Below are positions 17,224-27,399 of a stretch of DNA of 64,000 nt, one piece after another. The notes beneath the pieces were generated by a model that was not told the origin of the DNA, did not search any database, and saw only the letters and a program-made list of their open reading frames with translations. The stretch covers positions 2,513,501 to 2,577,500 of the forward strand of contig NZ_CP083951.1 of NCBI RefSeq assembly GCF_006440675.2, in the 5' to 3' direction. Source of the DNA: Mesorhizobium sp. B2-8-5 (GTDB taxonomy: Bacteria; Pseudomonadota; Alphaproteobacteria; Rhizobiales; Rhizobiaceae). Each line of letters starts with the position of its first letter. Within the stretch, counting starts at the first letter, position 1. Made by a program: the position numbers and the translations under genes.

Positions 17224-19116
17224 ATGCTCGACCGCATCTTCACCTGGTTCGAAAGCCGCTATTCGCCGGTGGCGCTGGCCGAAGACAGGCAGCCGCCAAT
17301 GGGGCTTTGGCGGTTCTACTGGTATTTCATAAGGCAGTTTCGCACCGCCTATTGGCTGCGCATCGTCATCGTTGCGGTCGCGGCAATCGTGGACGCGATG
17401 CTGCCGATTTTCGTCGGCCTGATCGTGGGCCTGCTCTCCAGCACCAGGCCGGGAGACTTCTTCGCCGCCCATGGGCCGCTGCTCGTGCTGATGGCGTTCG
17501 TCGTGCTGCTGCGCCCGCTGTCGATGGTCATCGACGCGCTTATCCGCAACCATGCCATCGCGCCAAACCTCATCGACCTCATCCGCTGGCAGAGCCATTG
17601 GCATGTCGTGCGCCAGGACTGGTCGTTCTTCCAGAACGACTTCGCCGGCCGCATCGGAACCAAGGTTATGCAAAGCGGCGATTCGATGGAGATGAGCGTC
17701 AACCTCACCGTCGATGCCGTCTGGTATGCACTGGTCTTCGTTGCGGTCGCCATCGTCGTGCTGGCGCGGCTCGATCCGCTTCTCCTGGCGGTCGTGGCGG
17801 TGTGGCTGGTGTTCTATTGCCTGATCTTCTGGTCCGCGATGCCCAGGATCACGCAACGCTCGTCCCAACTGTCGGAGCGGTGGTCCCAGGTGAGCGGCCG
17901 CATGGTCGACAGCTACACCAACATCCTGACGCTCAAGACATTCTCGACCGGCGAGCACGAAGACAAATATGTCTCGCAGGCAGTCGTCGAGCACGCCGAC
18001 ACATTCTACCAGCTGATGCGCGTTTTCACCCTGATGTGGTCGGCCCTGTTCGTCCTCAACGCGGCGCTGCTCATCGCCGTGAGCTGGCTGGCGCTCGTCG
18101 GCTGGAACGCCGGCGCCTTGACCACCGCGGCCGTCGCGACCGCGATACCGTTCGCGCTGCAGATCGCCAACATCTCCGGAAGGATCCTCGACGTCGGCGC
18201 CAACGTCTTCCGGCAGATCGGCGTCGCCAGCAACTCGATGACGACGATCGCGCGGCCGATCGTCATGCAGGACCAGCCCGACGCACCGGCCCTCGTCGTG
18301 ACCGCCGGCGGCATCGAGTTCGACCGGGTGAACTTCAATTACTGGCGCAAGGACGGCAAAGGCGGGGTCATCGACAATCTGTCGCTGAAGATCGCGCCGG
18401 GCGAGCGGGTCGGCCTGATCGGCCGTTCGGGAGCCGGCAAGTCGACGCTGGTCAATCTCGTGCTGCGGCTGTTTGACGTCCAAGACGGCAAGGTGCTGAT
18501 CGACGGGCAGGACATCCGCAACGTCTCGCAGGAAAGCGTTCGGACGGCGATAGGCTTCGTCAACCAGGACACCTCGCTCTTGCATCGATCCGTTCGCGAG
18601 AACCTCAAATATGGGCGCCAGACGGCTAGCGACGAGGCGATGTTCAGCGCCGCCAAAGCCGCCCAGATCGACGATGTGATCGCGGGGCTGACCGATCCCC
18701 ATGGGCAGAGCGGCTATGAGGCGCTTGTCGGCGAGCGCGGCGTGAAGCTGTCCGGCGGCCAGCGGCAACGCATCGCAATTGCCCGCGTTATGCTGAAGGA
18801 CGCGCCGATCCTCATTCTCGACGAGGCCACGTCCGCGCTCGATTCAGAAGTGGAAGCCGCCATCCAGGAGAACCTCTACAAGCTCATGCAGGGCAAGACC
18901 GTCATCGCCATCGCTCACCGCCTGTCCACCATCGCGGCGATGGACCGGCTCGTCGTCATGGACAAGGGCCGCATCGTCGAGGACGGCTCGCATGAGGCGC
19001 TGATCGCCAGGGGCGGGCTCTACGCCCAGCTCTGGCGGCGCCAGTCGGGCGGGTTCCTGCTGGAGGAAAAACCGGTCGCCGACGATCTGGCGACGAAAGG
19101 TGAAGCCGCCGAATGA
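17224..19116 (+). CDS. ABC exporter half-transporter 2 (fused TMD-NBD)
   Basis: A 630-residue paralogue of the preceding gene, 40 bp downstream. It has a six-helix membrane domain, Walker A GRSGAGKST, signature LSGGQRQR, Walker B ILILDEATSALD and the same H-loop. Its last 110 residues are nearly identical to exporter 1 (for example ENLYKLMQGKTVIAIAHRLS), while the membrane domains differ much more. This points to different substrate pockets with a shared, possibly gene-converted ATPase. Its stop overlaps the start of exporter 3 by four bases (ATGA). ATG 17224 aligns with the paralogues. Confidence 0.92.
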   Translation: MLDRIFTWFESRYSPVALAEDRQPPMGLWRFYWYFIRQFRTAYWLRIVIVAVAAIVDAMLPIFVGLIVGLLSSTRPGDFFAAHGPLLVLMAFVVLLRPLSMVIDALIRNHAIAPNLIDLIRWQSHWHVVRQDWSFFQNDFAGRIGTKVMQSGDSMEMSVNLTVDAVWYALVFVAVAIVVLARLDPLLLAVVAVWLVFYCLIFWSAMPRITQRSSQLSERWSQVSGRMVDSYTNILTLKTFSTGEHEDKYVSQAVVEHADTFYQLMRVFTLMWSALFVLNAALLIAVSWLALVGWNAGALTTAAVATAIPFALQIANISGRILDVGANVFRQIGVASNSMTTIARPIVMQDQPDAPALVVTAGGIEFDRVNFNYWRKDGKGGVIDNLSLKIAPGERVGLIGRSGAGKSTLVNLVLRLFDVQDGKVLIDGQDIRNVSQESVRTAIGFVNQDTSLLHRSVRENLKYGRQTASDEAMFSAAKAAQIDDVIAGLTDPHGQSGYEALVGERGVKLSGGQRQRIAIARVMLKDAPILILDEATSALDSEVEAAIQENLYKLMQGKTVIAIAHRLSTIAAMDRLVVMDKGRIVEDGSHEALIARGGLYAQLWRRQSGGFLLEEKPVADDLATKGEAAE

Positions 19117-20996
19117 TGAAGGGCGTCTATCGCTGGTTCGAGCGCTGGGTCTACCCGTTCCGCGAGCCGGCGAATCTGCGGCCGCCCGCCAGCGTCGGCG
19201 GCTTTCTCTGGCACTATGTCGGCCAGGCGAAGCTCGCCTTCTTCGCCATGCTGATCATCGGCGGCATCGCGCCGCTGGTCGAGGCCGGCCTGTTCTATTT
19301 CGTCGGAAGGCTGGTCGATATCCTCGACCAGCTGCCCGGCGAACGCAACTGGCACGCGCTTTGGGCCGCGGCCGGTCCCGAGCTCTTGTTCATGGGCGCG
19401 GTGGTGCTCGTCATCCGCACCGCCGTGGTCGGCCTGTCGGCGCTTGTCGACGAACAGACGATCACGCCCGGCTTCTACAATCTGGTGCGCTGGCAGGCGC
19501 ATCGGCATGTCTCGCGCCAGTCCTACGCCTTCTTCCAGAATGATTTCGCCGGCCGCATTGCCACCAAGGTTTGGCAGGCGGGGCAAGCGACGGGCGACCT
19601 GATGGAAAGCTTCATCGAGGTCGTGTGGTTCATGATCGTCTATACGGTCACCACGCTGGCGCTGGTCGCCGGTCTCGATCTGCGGCTGGCGGTGCTGGTG
19701 GTGATCTGGATCGCCGCCTTCGGCTGGCTGGCGAAACTCTATCTGCCGGCGATCCGCAAGCATGCAGAGGCGACGGCCGAGGCCGGCTCGATGATCAACG
19801 GCCGTATCGTCGATTCCTATTCCAACGTGCAGACGCTGAAACTGTTTTCAGCCGATGGCGACGACCGCTATATTCGCAGCGGCTTCGACATCTATCTCGA
19901 CGCGCTACGGCCGTTCACGCGCCGGCTGACCGGCGTGCGCATGGCGCTGACCATGCTCTCCGGCATCATGATCACGGCGATCGCAGCCTTTGCCATCTAT
20001 CTCTGGGTCGAAGGCTCGATCACGGTCGGCGCCGTTGCCTTCACACTGTCGCTGGTGCTCAGGCTCAACATGCTGCTTGGAAGGCTGATGATGCAGCTCA
20101 ACGGCATCTTGCGAAACCTCGGCGTGCTGGAGAACTCCAAGGCGCTGATTTCGCAGCCGTTGGGCCTGACCGACGCGCCGGACGCCAAGGAACTGGTCGT
20201 CACCGGCGGCCGCATCGAGGTCAGGAACGTCACCTTCCATTACGGCAAGGGGCAAGGCGTGCTCGACGGCATCGATCTCGTCGTGCGTCCGGGCGAGAAG
20301 GTCGGGCTGGTCGGCCCGTCGGGCGCCGGCAAGACGACCTTGGCCAACCTGATCCTGCGCCTCTACGACCTGGAGGGTGGCCAGATCCTGATCGACGGCC
20401 AGGACATCGCCGGGGTCACGCAGAACTCGCTGCGCGGCAATATCGGCGTCGTCAGCCAGGATACCGCGCTGTTCCACCGCTCGCTGCGCGACAACATCAA
20501 GCTCGGCATGCCGAATGCCACCGACGCGCAGGTTATCGCCGCGGCCAGGAAAGCCGAGGCGCATGACTTCATCCTCGGACTGCGCGACAACCGCGGCCGC
20601 GCCGGCTACGAGGCCTATGTCGGCGAGCGCGGCGTGAAGCTGTCCGGCGGGCAGCGGCAGCGCGTGGCGATCGCCCGCGTCTTCCTCAAGGATGCGCCGA
20701 TCCTGATCCTCGACGAGGCGACCTCGGCGCTCGATTCGGACATCGAGGCGGCGATCCAGGAGAATCTGACCAGGCTGATGGAAAGCAAGACCGTGATCGC
20801 CATCGCGCACCGGCTGTCGACGATCGCGGCGCTCGACCGGCTGGTGGTGCTCGACGGCGGCCGCATCGTCGAACAGGGTACGCATGACGAACTGGTGGCG
20901 CTCGATGGGCTCTATGCGCGGCTCTGGAAACGGCAGTCCGGCGGCTTCCTGTTCAATGAGGAAAGCGCGCTGGAAGAGACGCGCCCTGCGGAGTAG
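19113..20996 (+). CDS. ABC exporter half-transporter 3 (fused TMD-NBD)
   Basis: The 627-residue third paralogue: six-helix membrane domain and NBD with Walker A GPSGAGKTT, signature LSGGQRQR, Walker B ILILDEATSALD and AIAHRLST. The C-terminus ends in the same RQSGGFLF motif as the other two (RQSGGFLL). It is the most divergent of the three in the NBD (ENLTRLMESK instead of ENLYKLMQGK). The ATGA overlap with exporter 2 implies coupled translation and a stoichiometric relation. A small DUF6665-like gene follows ten bases later. The substrate is unknown. Confidence 0.92.
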   Translation: MMKGVYRWFERWVYPFREPANLRPPASVGGFLWHYVGQAKLAFFAMLIIGGIAPLVEAGLFYFVGRLVDILDQLPGERNWHALWAAAGPELLFMGAVVLVIRTAVVGLSALVDEQTITPGFYNLVRWQAHRHVSRQSYAFFQNDFAGRIATKVWQAGQATGDLMESFIEVVWFMIVYTVTTLALVAGLDLRLAVLVVIWIAAFGWLAKLYLPAIRKHAEATAEAGSMINGRIVDSYSNVQTLKLFSADGDDRYIRSGFDIYLDALRPFTRRLTGVRMALTMLSGIMITAIAAFAIYLWVEGSITVGAVAFTLSLVLRLNMLLGRLMMQLNGILRNLGVLENSKALISQPLGLTDAPDAKELVVTGGRIEVRNVTFHYGKGQGVLDGIDLVVRPGEKVGLVGPSGAGKTTLANLILRLYDLEGGQILIDGQDIAGVTQNSLRGNIGVVSQDTALFHRSLRDNIKLGMPNATDAQVIAAARKAEAHDFILGLRDNRGRAGYEAYVGERGVKLSGGQRQRVAIARVFLKDAPILILDEATSALDSDIEAAIQENLTRLMESKTVIAIAHRLSTIAALDRLVVLDGGRIVEQGTHDELVALDGLYARLWKRQSGGFLFNEESALEETRPAE

Positions 20997-21005
20997 AACG
21001 GCGTC

Positions 21006-21317
21006 ATGTCGGTACGCATGCCCACCAATTTCGGACGGTCAGGCGCGCAGGAGAGCGCGCTCGACCTGCTCGGCCACGAAATCCTCGCCGAAAAGGCCGC
21101 GGCGCTCGGCCGCGCCGGCCGGCGTGTCGAGGAAACCCTTGCCAAGTTGCGCGAGAGCGGCGAGGGCGAGCATCGTAACCGGCTGCTGAAGGAAGCCGCG
21201 GCGGCCGTCCACGCCTACTTCATCCAGCGCGAGCTTTGCGGCCTGCGCAAGCATGATGCCGTGATCCGCGAATACGACATCCCGCGGGCGGTGCTGGTCA
21301 GGCTCGGCGCCAGCTAG
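21006..21317 (+). CDS. DUF6665-like small protein
   Basis: A 103-residue helical protein (LLGHEILAEKAAALGRAGRR; C-terminal ELCGLRKHDAVIREYDIPRA). The C-terminal segment resembles the DUF6665 family of rhizobial proteins; I hold that family name from memory and it is not certain. There is no signal peptide or membrane segment. It lies ten bases after the third ABC exporter and may be co-transcribed. Its stop overlaps that of the convergent alpha/beta hydrolase gene. Confidence 0.75.
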   Translation: MSVRMPTNFGRSGAQESALDLLGHEILAEKAAALGRAGRRVEETLAKLRESGEGEHRNRLLKEAAAAVHAYFIQRELCGLRKHDAVIREYDIPRAVLVRLGAS

Positions 21318-22168
21318 GCGCCGATTTCCTGGCGAAAGCGCCCCAATCGCGCAGCAAGAGCTCCGGGATTCTCGTCGGCGACGAAGTGGCCGCTAGCCGG
21401 GATGATATCGCCTTCGACATTGGACAGGCCTGCTGCCTTCAAGCCGTCGAGATAATCGGCGATGTCGCCGGATTCGGCCGAACCCCTGAGATAAAGAACC
21501 GGCGTGGTGATCGGCATCGCGGATGGGCGGGAATTGACCTTGGCGTCCTCGGCAAAGGCGCGGTACCAGTCGAAGCCGGCCTTGAGGCTTTCCGGCCGCG
21601 AATAGGCCTTTGCATAGATGTCCCTGGCTTCCGCGGGGATCGCGGTCTTTTCCTTGGAAAGGATATCGAAGAAGAAATCGAAATAGGCGCGCTCTTGGCC
21701 GCCTACCAGCATCTCCGGCAAAGCCGGGATCGCATGAAAGGCAAAATGCCAGATATGCGGATTGCGGATGATTTCTTCCCACGGCGCTACGCCGGGGATG
21801 ACGACGTCCATGATCACCGCGCCGGATAATCCCTCGGGCATGTCGCGTAACAGCGCGAAGACGATCTGGCCACCGACGTCATGACCGGCGACGATGACCT
21901 GCCGCAAGCCGCAAACGGCGATCAGCCCCCTTATCAATCTTGCCAGATATCTCTTTTCGCCAGTCCCGGGCACGTCGTACGAGCCGCCGATGCCCGGCAG
22001 GTCTGGCGCGACCACGTGCTGGTTCTCGGCCAGCCGGTCGATGACTGCCTCGAATGCATATGAACTTTGCGGCCAGCCATGCAGCAGCAGAAGGCCGGGC
22101 GCATCGAACGGTCCTGCTTCCCGGATCGCGATAGCCATCCCCTCGACCTCGACGGCGCGTGTTTGCAT
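21314..22168 (-). CDS. Alpha/beta hydrolase, epoxide hydrolase/dehalogenase-like
   Basis: A 284-residue alpha/beta hydrolase with LLLLHGWPQSS as the oxyanion HGxP region and Asp nucleophile in VAGHDVGGQ. An Asp nucleophile rather than Ser places it with epoxide hydrolases and haloalkane dehalogenases. The catalytic His is in IPASGHFVADENP. A cap domain lies around residues 130-200. The substrate is not evident. ATG 22168 starts MQTRAVEVEG. The gene is convergent with the DUF6665-like gene (stops overlap by four bases) and is followed upstream by the cupin gene on the same strand. Confidence 0.88.
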   Translation of the reverse strand: MQTRAVEVEGMAIAIREAGPFDAPGLLLLHGWPQSSYAFEAVIDRLAENQHVVAPDLPGIGGSYDVPGTGEKRYLARLIRGLIAVCGLRQVIVAGHDVGGQIVFALLRDMPEGLSGAVIMDVVIPGVAPWEEIIRNPHIWHFAFHAIPALPEMLVGGQERAYFDFFFDILSKEKTAIPAEARDIYAKAYSRPESLKAGFDWYRAFAEDAKVNSRPSAMPITTPVLYLRGSAESGDIADYLDGLKAAGLSNVEGDIIPASGHFVADENPGALAARLGRFRQEIGA

Positions 22169-22239
22169 GCGTCGATCTCCATCGTTGCCAGATGGATGGA
22201 ACTAGGTTGCGGTCAGGCTTCGGACAGGCCCAATCAGAA

Positions 22240-22584
22240 TCATTCCAGCCACTCGGTGATGAAGTGGCCGTTCTCGTGGATGTCGGTGCTTTCGAGCGGG
22301 CCGGGGCCGAGATTGGTGAATTTGTGCGGCGTGTCGGGCGGCACGATCAGAATCTGGCCGGCCGTGGCCTCGATTTCCCGGTCGCCGATCGTGAACAGGC
22401 CGGTGCCGGAGCGGATGACGAAGATTTCCGCATAGGGGTGCTTGTGCAGGCGCGGGCCGCCGCCGATCGTCGGCTGATAGTTGAAGATCAGGCAGGAATT
22501 GGCGCCGAATTGGCCGCATTGCAGCTCGCCTATCCAGCGGTCGGCGGCTTCGGCCCAACTGTCGCGTTCGATGACATGCGCCAT
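22240..22584 (-). CDS. Cupin domain-containing protein
   Basis: A 114-residue single-domain cupin. Motif 1 is around HKHPYAEIFVIRSGTG (two His and Glu as likely metal ligands) and motif 2 is around PPDTPHKFTNLG (His). ATG 22584 starts MAHVIERDSW; the frame upstream lacks cupin similarity. Such small cupins may bind a metal and act as isomerases, dioxygenases or sensors, and the sequence does not decide between these. It has the same orientation as the downstream hydrolase with a 71-bp gap. Confidence 0.85.
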   Translation of the reverse strand: MAHVIERDSWAEAADRWIGELQCGQFGANSCLIFNYQPTIGGGPRLHKHPYAEIFVIRSGTGLFTIGDREIEATAGQILIVPPDTPHKFTNLGPGPLESTDIHENGHFITEWLE

Positions 22585-22894
22585 GGCGGGACAATAGACC
22601 GGGCCAGGAGCCGATGTCGAGGCGAACACCGGCTCGATTCACCCCGGATTTCTCGCTGTTTCACGCTGTCCGACGGCCTGGCCGGGAGGCGTCGGCCAAG
22701 GCCGCTGTGCGTCCCCGCGACAATCTGCCCTTGTGCCTTCACCCCGCTGGACAAAAACGGGCTGCACGCATAAACCGAAATCCAAATGCCGGAGGAATTC
22801 GCTAGCCTGTTCGCCATGCGCTGTCGGGCAGGTGCGATTGAGCGGGGACAAGGCTCGGCCTCCGGTTAGGAAGAGGCGAAAGGATCAGGCACCC
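22585..22894. other. petABC upstream region
   Basis: A 310-bp gap between the divergent cupin and petA. It must carry the promoter of the bc1 operon; I see no clear operator, terminator or small gene. Confidence 0.5.
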
Positions 22895-23455
22895 GTGAGC
22901 GCAACCGACATCCACGATCCCAACCGTCGCGATTTTCTCTACGTAGCCACCGGCATGGCCGCCGTTGTCGGCGCGGGAGCCGTCGCGTGGCCGTTCATCG
23001 ACCAGATGCGCCCCGACGCCTCGACGCTGGCGCTGGCCTCGGTGGAGGTCGACGTCGCCTCGCTGCAGCCCGGTTCTTCGCTGATCGTCAAGTGGCGCGG
23101 CAAGCCGGTGGTGGTGCGAAACCGCACCGAAAAGGAAATGAAGGACGGCGAGGCCGTCAACCTCGCCGATCTGAAGGACCCGATCGCGCGCAACGCCAAC
23201 CTGCCCTCCGACGCGCCGGCGACCGATGCCAACCGTACCACACCCGGCAAGGAAGCCTGGATGGTGATGGTGCAGGTCTGCACCCATCTCGGCTGCATCC
23301 CGCTCGGCCAGGAAGGCGATTTCGGCGGCTGGTTCTGCCCGTGCCACGGTTCGCAGTACGACACCGCCGGCCGCATCCGCAAAGGCCCGGCGCCGGAGAA
23401 CATGGCGATCCCGGTATTCAAGTTCATTTCCGATACCAAGATCCTTATCGGTTGA
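22895..23455 (+). CDS. petA: Ubiquinol-cytochrome c reductase iron-sulfur (Rieske) subunit
   Basis: The 186-residue Rieske protein of the cytochrome bc1 complex; it passes electrons from ubiquinol to cytochrome c1. The N-terminus has a Tat motif ([11 protein letters not shown]) that stays as the membrane anchor. The cluster motifs CTHLGC and CPCHGSQYD give the two Cys and two His ligands plus the disulphide Cys pair. It starts at GTG 22895 with AAGGATC upstream. It is the first gene of petABC, 16 bp before petB. Confidence 0.97.
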   Translation: MSATDIHDPNRRDFLYVATGMAAVVGAGAVAWPFIDQMRPDASTLALASVEVDVASLQPGSSLIVKWRGKPVVVRNRTEKEMKDGEAVNLADLKDPIARNANLPSDAPATDANRTTPGKEAWMVMVQVCTHLGCIPLGQEGDFGGWFCPCHGSQYDTAGRIRKGPAPENMAIPVFKFISDTKILIG

Positions 23456-23471
23456 GGCAGGGGATATTTCG

Positions 23472-24773
23472 ATGAGCGAGGGACACTCGACCTATACGCC
23501 CAAAACCGGTATCGAGCGCTGGTTCGACGCCCGCATGCCGCTGCCGCGGCTGGTCTATGACAGCTTCGTCGCCTATCCGGTGCCGCGCAACCTCAACTAT
23601 ATGTGGACCTTCGGCGGCATCCTGTCGATCATGCTGGTCGCGCAGATCCTGACCGGCATCGTGCTGGCGATGCACTACACCTCCGACACCAATCTCGCCT
23701 TCGATTCGGTCGAGAAGATCATGCGCGACGTGAATTCGGGATGGCTCTTGCGCTATCTCCATTCCAACGGCGCCTCGTTCTTCTTCGTGGCCGTCTACAT
23801 CCACATCTTCCGCGGCCTGTTCTACGGTTCCTACAAGGCGCCGCGAGAGCTCCTGTGGATCCTCGGCTGCATCATCTACCTCCTGATGATGGCCACCGGC
23901 TTCATGGGCTATGTGCTGCCCTGGGGGCAGATGAGCTTCTGGGGCGCTACCGTCATCACCGGCTTCTTCAGCGCCATTCCGCTGGTCGGGAACTGGATCC
24001 AGGAACTGCTGCTCGGCGGCTTCGCCGTCGACAATCCGACGCTGAACCGCTTCTTTGCGCTGCATTACCTGTTGCCGTTCATGATCGCCGGCGTCGTCGT
24101 GCTGCACATCTGGGCGCTGCATGTCGTGGGCCAGTCGAACCCGACCGGCATCGAGGTCAAGTCGAAGACCGACACTGTCGCCTTCACGCCCTACGCCACG
24201 ATCAAGGACGCGTTCGGCATGATCGTGTTCCTGTTCGTCTTCGCCTATTTCGTCTTCTACCTGCCGAACTTTCTCGGCCACCCGGACAACTACACGGTCG
24301 CCAACCCGCTGAAGACGCCGGCCCACATCGTTCCGGAATGGTACTTCCTGCCGTTCTACGCGATCCTGCGCGCCATCACCTTCAACATCGGGCCGATCAA
24401 CTCCAAGCTCGGCGGCGTGCTGTGCATGTTCGGCGCCATCGCCATGCTGTTCCTGGTGCCGTGGCTCGACACCTCCAAGGTGCGCTCGGCGGTCTACCGT
24501 CCATGGTACAAGCTGTTCTTCTGGGTGTTCGTGGCCGATGCCGTCCTGCTCGGATGGCTCGGCTCGCAGCCGGCTGAAGGCAGCTATGTGTTCATGGCGC
24601 AGATGGCGACGCTGTTCTACTTCGCCTTCTTCCTGGTCATCATGCCGGTGCTCGGCCTGATCGAGACGCCGCGCAGGCTGCCGAACTCGATCACCGAGGC
24701 CGTGCTTGAAAAGAAAAAGGGCGGCAGCGGACATCCGGCACGTGCTACCGTCGCGCCGGAAACCACGGGCTGA
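23472..24773 (+). CDS. petB: Cytochrome b of the bc1 complex
   Basis: A 433-residue eight-helix cytochrome b. The haem-binding His pairs are in helix B (AMHYTSD region and [13 protein letters not shown]) and helix D (ALHYLLPF and [10 protein letters not shown]). The Qo-site PEWY motif is present as [14 protein letters not shown], and the Qo/Qi regions look intact. GGGGAT lies upstream of ATG 23472. It is the integral-membrane core of complex III. The C-terminal tail is basic and disordered, as in related rhizobia. Confidence 0.97.
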   Translation: MSEGHSTYTPKTGIERWFDARMPLPRLVYDSFVAYPVPRNLNYMWTFGGILSIMLVAQILTGIVLAMHYTSDTNLAFDSVEKIMRDVNSGWLLRYLHSNGASFFFVAVYIHIFRGLFYGSYKAPRELLWILGCIIYLLMMATGFMGYVLPWGQMSFWGATVITGFFSAIPLVGNWIQELLLGGFAVDNPTLNRFFALHYLLPFMIAGVVVLHIWALHVVGQSNPTGIEVKSKTDTVAFTPYATIKDAFGMIVFLFVFAYFVFYLPNFLGHPDNYTVANPLKTPAHIVPEWYFLPFYAILRAITFNIGPINSKLGGVLCMFGAIAMLFLVPWLDTSKVRSAVYRPWYKLFFWVFVADAVLLGWLGSQPAEGSYVFMAQMATLFYFAFFLVIMPVLGLIETPRRLPNSITEAVLEKKKGGSGHPARATVAPETTG

Positions 24774-24794
24774 GAATCTGAGGGGATTTTGGGT

Positions 24795-25652
<858 letters not shown>

Positions 25653-25677
25653 GGCGCCTTGCTTCCAGAAAAATGCA

Positions 25678-25704
25678 AGGGCGCCGAATGGCGCCCTTTT
25701 CTTT
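25678..25704 (+). terminator. Rho-independent terminator of petABC
   Basis: Perfect 8-bp stem AGGGCGCC / GGCGCCCT with GAAT loop followed by TTTCTTTT, 26 bp past the petC stop. Confidence 0.9.
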
Positions 25705-25749
25705 TCGGCCGCTTGTCGGCAAAACTGTGCGGCAACGGATCAACCGCCC

Positions 25750-26295
25750 ATGAAATCCTCCCTCGAAGACACGCTGCTTGCGGCCATCCGCACCATTCCG
25801 GATTATCCCAGGCCCGGCATCCTGTTTCGCGACATCACCACGCTGCTGGGTGACGCGCGTGCCTTTCGCCGCGCCATCGACGAGCTGGTCCATCCCTATG
25901 CCGGGCTGAAGATCGACAAGATCGCCGGCATCGAGGCGCGCGGCTTCATCCTGGGCGGCGCGGTGGCGCACCAGCTTTCGGCGGGCTTCGTGCCCATCCG
26001 CAAGAAAGGCAAGCTGCCTTATGAGACGGTGCGCGTGGCCTACAGTCTCGAATACGGGCTGGACGAGATGGAGATGCACAAGGACGGCGTCTCGCCAGGA
26101 GAGAAGGTGATAATCGTCGACGACCTGATCGCCACCGGCGGCACGGCGGAAGCCGCGGTGAAGCTGCTCAGGCAAATCGGCGCCGACATCGTCGCGGCCT
26201 GCTTCGTCATCGACCTGCCGGACCTCGGTGGGCGCAAGAAGCTGGAAGCGCTCGGCGTGCCGGTGAGGACGCTGATCGGGTTCGAGGGGCATTAG
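25750..26295 (+). CDS. apt: Adenine phosphoribosyltransferase
   Basis: A 181-residue type I phosphoribosyltransferase that makes AMP from adenine and PRPP. The PRPP loop is [16 protein letters not shown], and the adenine/pyrophosphate region [13 protein letters not shown] is typical of Apt. It starts at ATG 25750 ([20 protein letters not shown]). It follows petABC after a terminator, an order common in this bacterial group. A heptameric repeat hairpin follows its stop and separates it from the convergent MaoC gene. Confidence 0.96.
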   Translation: MKSSLEDTLLAAIRTIPDYPRPGILFRDITTLLGDARAFRRAIDELVHPYAGLKIDKIAGIEARGFILGGAVAHQLSAGFVPIRKKGKLPYETVRVAYSLEYGLDEMEMHKDGVSPGEKVIIVDDLIATGGTAEAAVKLLRQIGADIVAACFVIDLPDLGGRKKLEALGVPVRTLIGFEGH

Positions 26296-26297
26296 GA

Positions 26298-26347
<50 letters not shown>

Positions 26348-26351
<4 letters not shown>

Positions 26352-26818
26352 CCCACCTTCACCAGCACGGCGCTGTCGAATTCGATCACCTTGTCGCCGG
26401 TCGAATCGAAACCTTCCGAACGCAGCGTCAGCAAGTTCCAGCCCGGGCGTCCGGCGAGCGGACGGTGCGCCTGCGCGATGCGCGTGAAAGTCACGGTCTC
26501 GCCGGCGTAGACCGGCTTCAGCCATTTCAGGTTACGGAAGCCGGGCGAGGGGCCGAATTCGGGCTGCGGGCCGGGGCCGGTCCAGCGCACGCCCTCGGTC
26601 TCCATGCGCTTTTCCAGGTTGTATTTCATCCAGGTGGCGGCGGTGTGCCAGCCCGAGGCGCAGAGCCCGCCAAGCACGCTCTTCTTCGCCGCCTCTTCAT
26701 CGACGTGGAAGATCTGCGGATCGTATTTTCTGGCGAACGCCTTGATCTCGTCGGCTTCGAATTTATGCGCGCCGAGGGTGACGGTTTCGCCGATCAGGAA
26801 ATACTCGTCCAAAGTCAT
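26348..26818 (-). CDS. MaoC family dehydratase (second of pair)
   Basis: A 156-residue hot-dog fold protein of the MaoC/(R)-hydratase type. The hydratase motif is FARKYDPQIFHVDEEAA (catalytic Asp and His), followed by GGLCASGWHTAA. It would hydrate or dehydrate an acyl thioester. It starts at ATG 26818, overlapping the upstream MaoC gene by four bases. The two proteins share the same architecture, which suggests a heterodimer. The C-terminal stop codon is contributed by the heptamer repeat. Confidence 0.9.
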
Positions 26819-27285
26819 GACAGGTCCCTCGCGGCATCACGCGCGAGGAACATGCCGGTGTTCTCCAGCTCGAAGACGCTTTCGCCGCGCTGGTTGACGA
26901 GCTCGCTGCGCATGGTGATCAAGCCGAGCTGCGGCCTCGATTTCGACTGGCGCTTGGAAAGTATGGTGAGCGTGCCGGTAAGCCTGTCGCCGGCCAGCAC
27001 CGGCTTCTTCCATTTCACATGCTCGATGCCGGGCGAGCCTTGAGAGGTCGAATCGAGCAGGAAAGCGTCGCACAGCATGCGCATGAACATCGCGCAGGTA
27101 TGCCAGCCCGAAGCCGAAAGCCCGCCGAGGATGCTCGCCTTGCCAGCTTCCTCATCGAGATGCATCGGCTGCGGGTCGAACTCGCTGGCGAATTCGATGA
27201 TTTCGGCGGCACTCACGTCCTTGCTGCCGAGGTCGAGCGAGGCGCCCTCGACGAAGTCCTCATAGGCCCAGGTCTTTCCGGTCAT
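26815..27285 (-). CDS. MaoC family dehydratase (first of pair)
   Basis: A 156-residue MaoC/hot-dog protein with the hydratase motif FASEFDPQPMHLDEEAG and GGLSASGWHTCAM. It is paralogous to the gene it overlaps (ATGA). Paired MaoC genes with overlapping starts usually encode a two-subunit (R)-specific enoyl-acyl hydratase. The acyl substrate is not evident, and no polyhydroxyalkanoate or fatty-acid genes adjoin. ATG 27285 starts MTGKTWAYEDF. Confidence 0.9.
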   Translation of the reverse strand: MTGKTWAYEDFVEGASLDLGSKDVSAAEIIEFASEFDPQPMHLDEEAGKASILGGLSASGWHTCAMFMRMLCDAFLLDSTSQGSPGIEHVKWKKPVLAGDRLTGTLTILSKRQSKSRPQLGLITMRSELVNQRGESVFELENTGMFLARDAARDLS

Positions 27286-27399
27286 GCTGACAATCCGGTT
27301 GACAACGCGTGGTCCCCAAAGTCGGGCCTTCCCGGATGAAGGTCCTAGTCAATTTGGTCAAGTGATTTCTGGTAAGCCAGCCGTCGCCGGCCAACCCCG

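Noticed and set aside
17035..18768. 577-codon frame on the minus strand
   Set aside because: Antisense to ABC exporters 1 and 2; no recognisable motif, and the Asp/His/Arg-rich composition is typical of a shadow frame.
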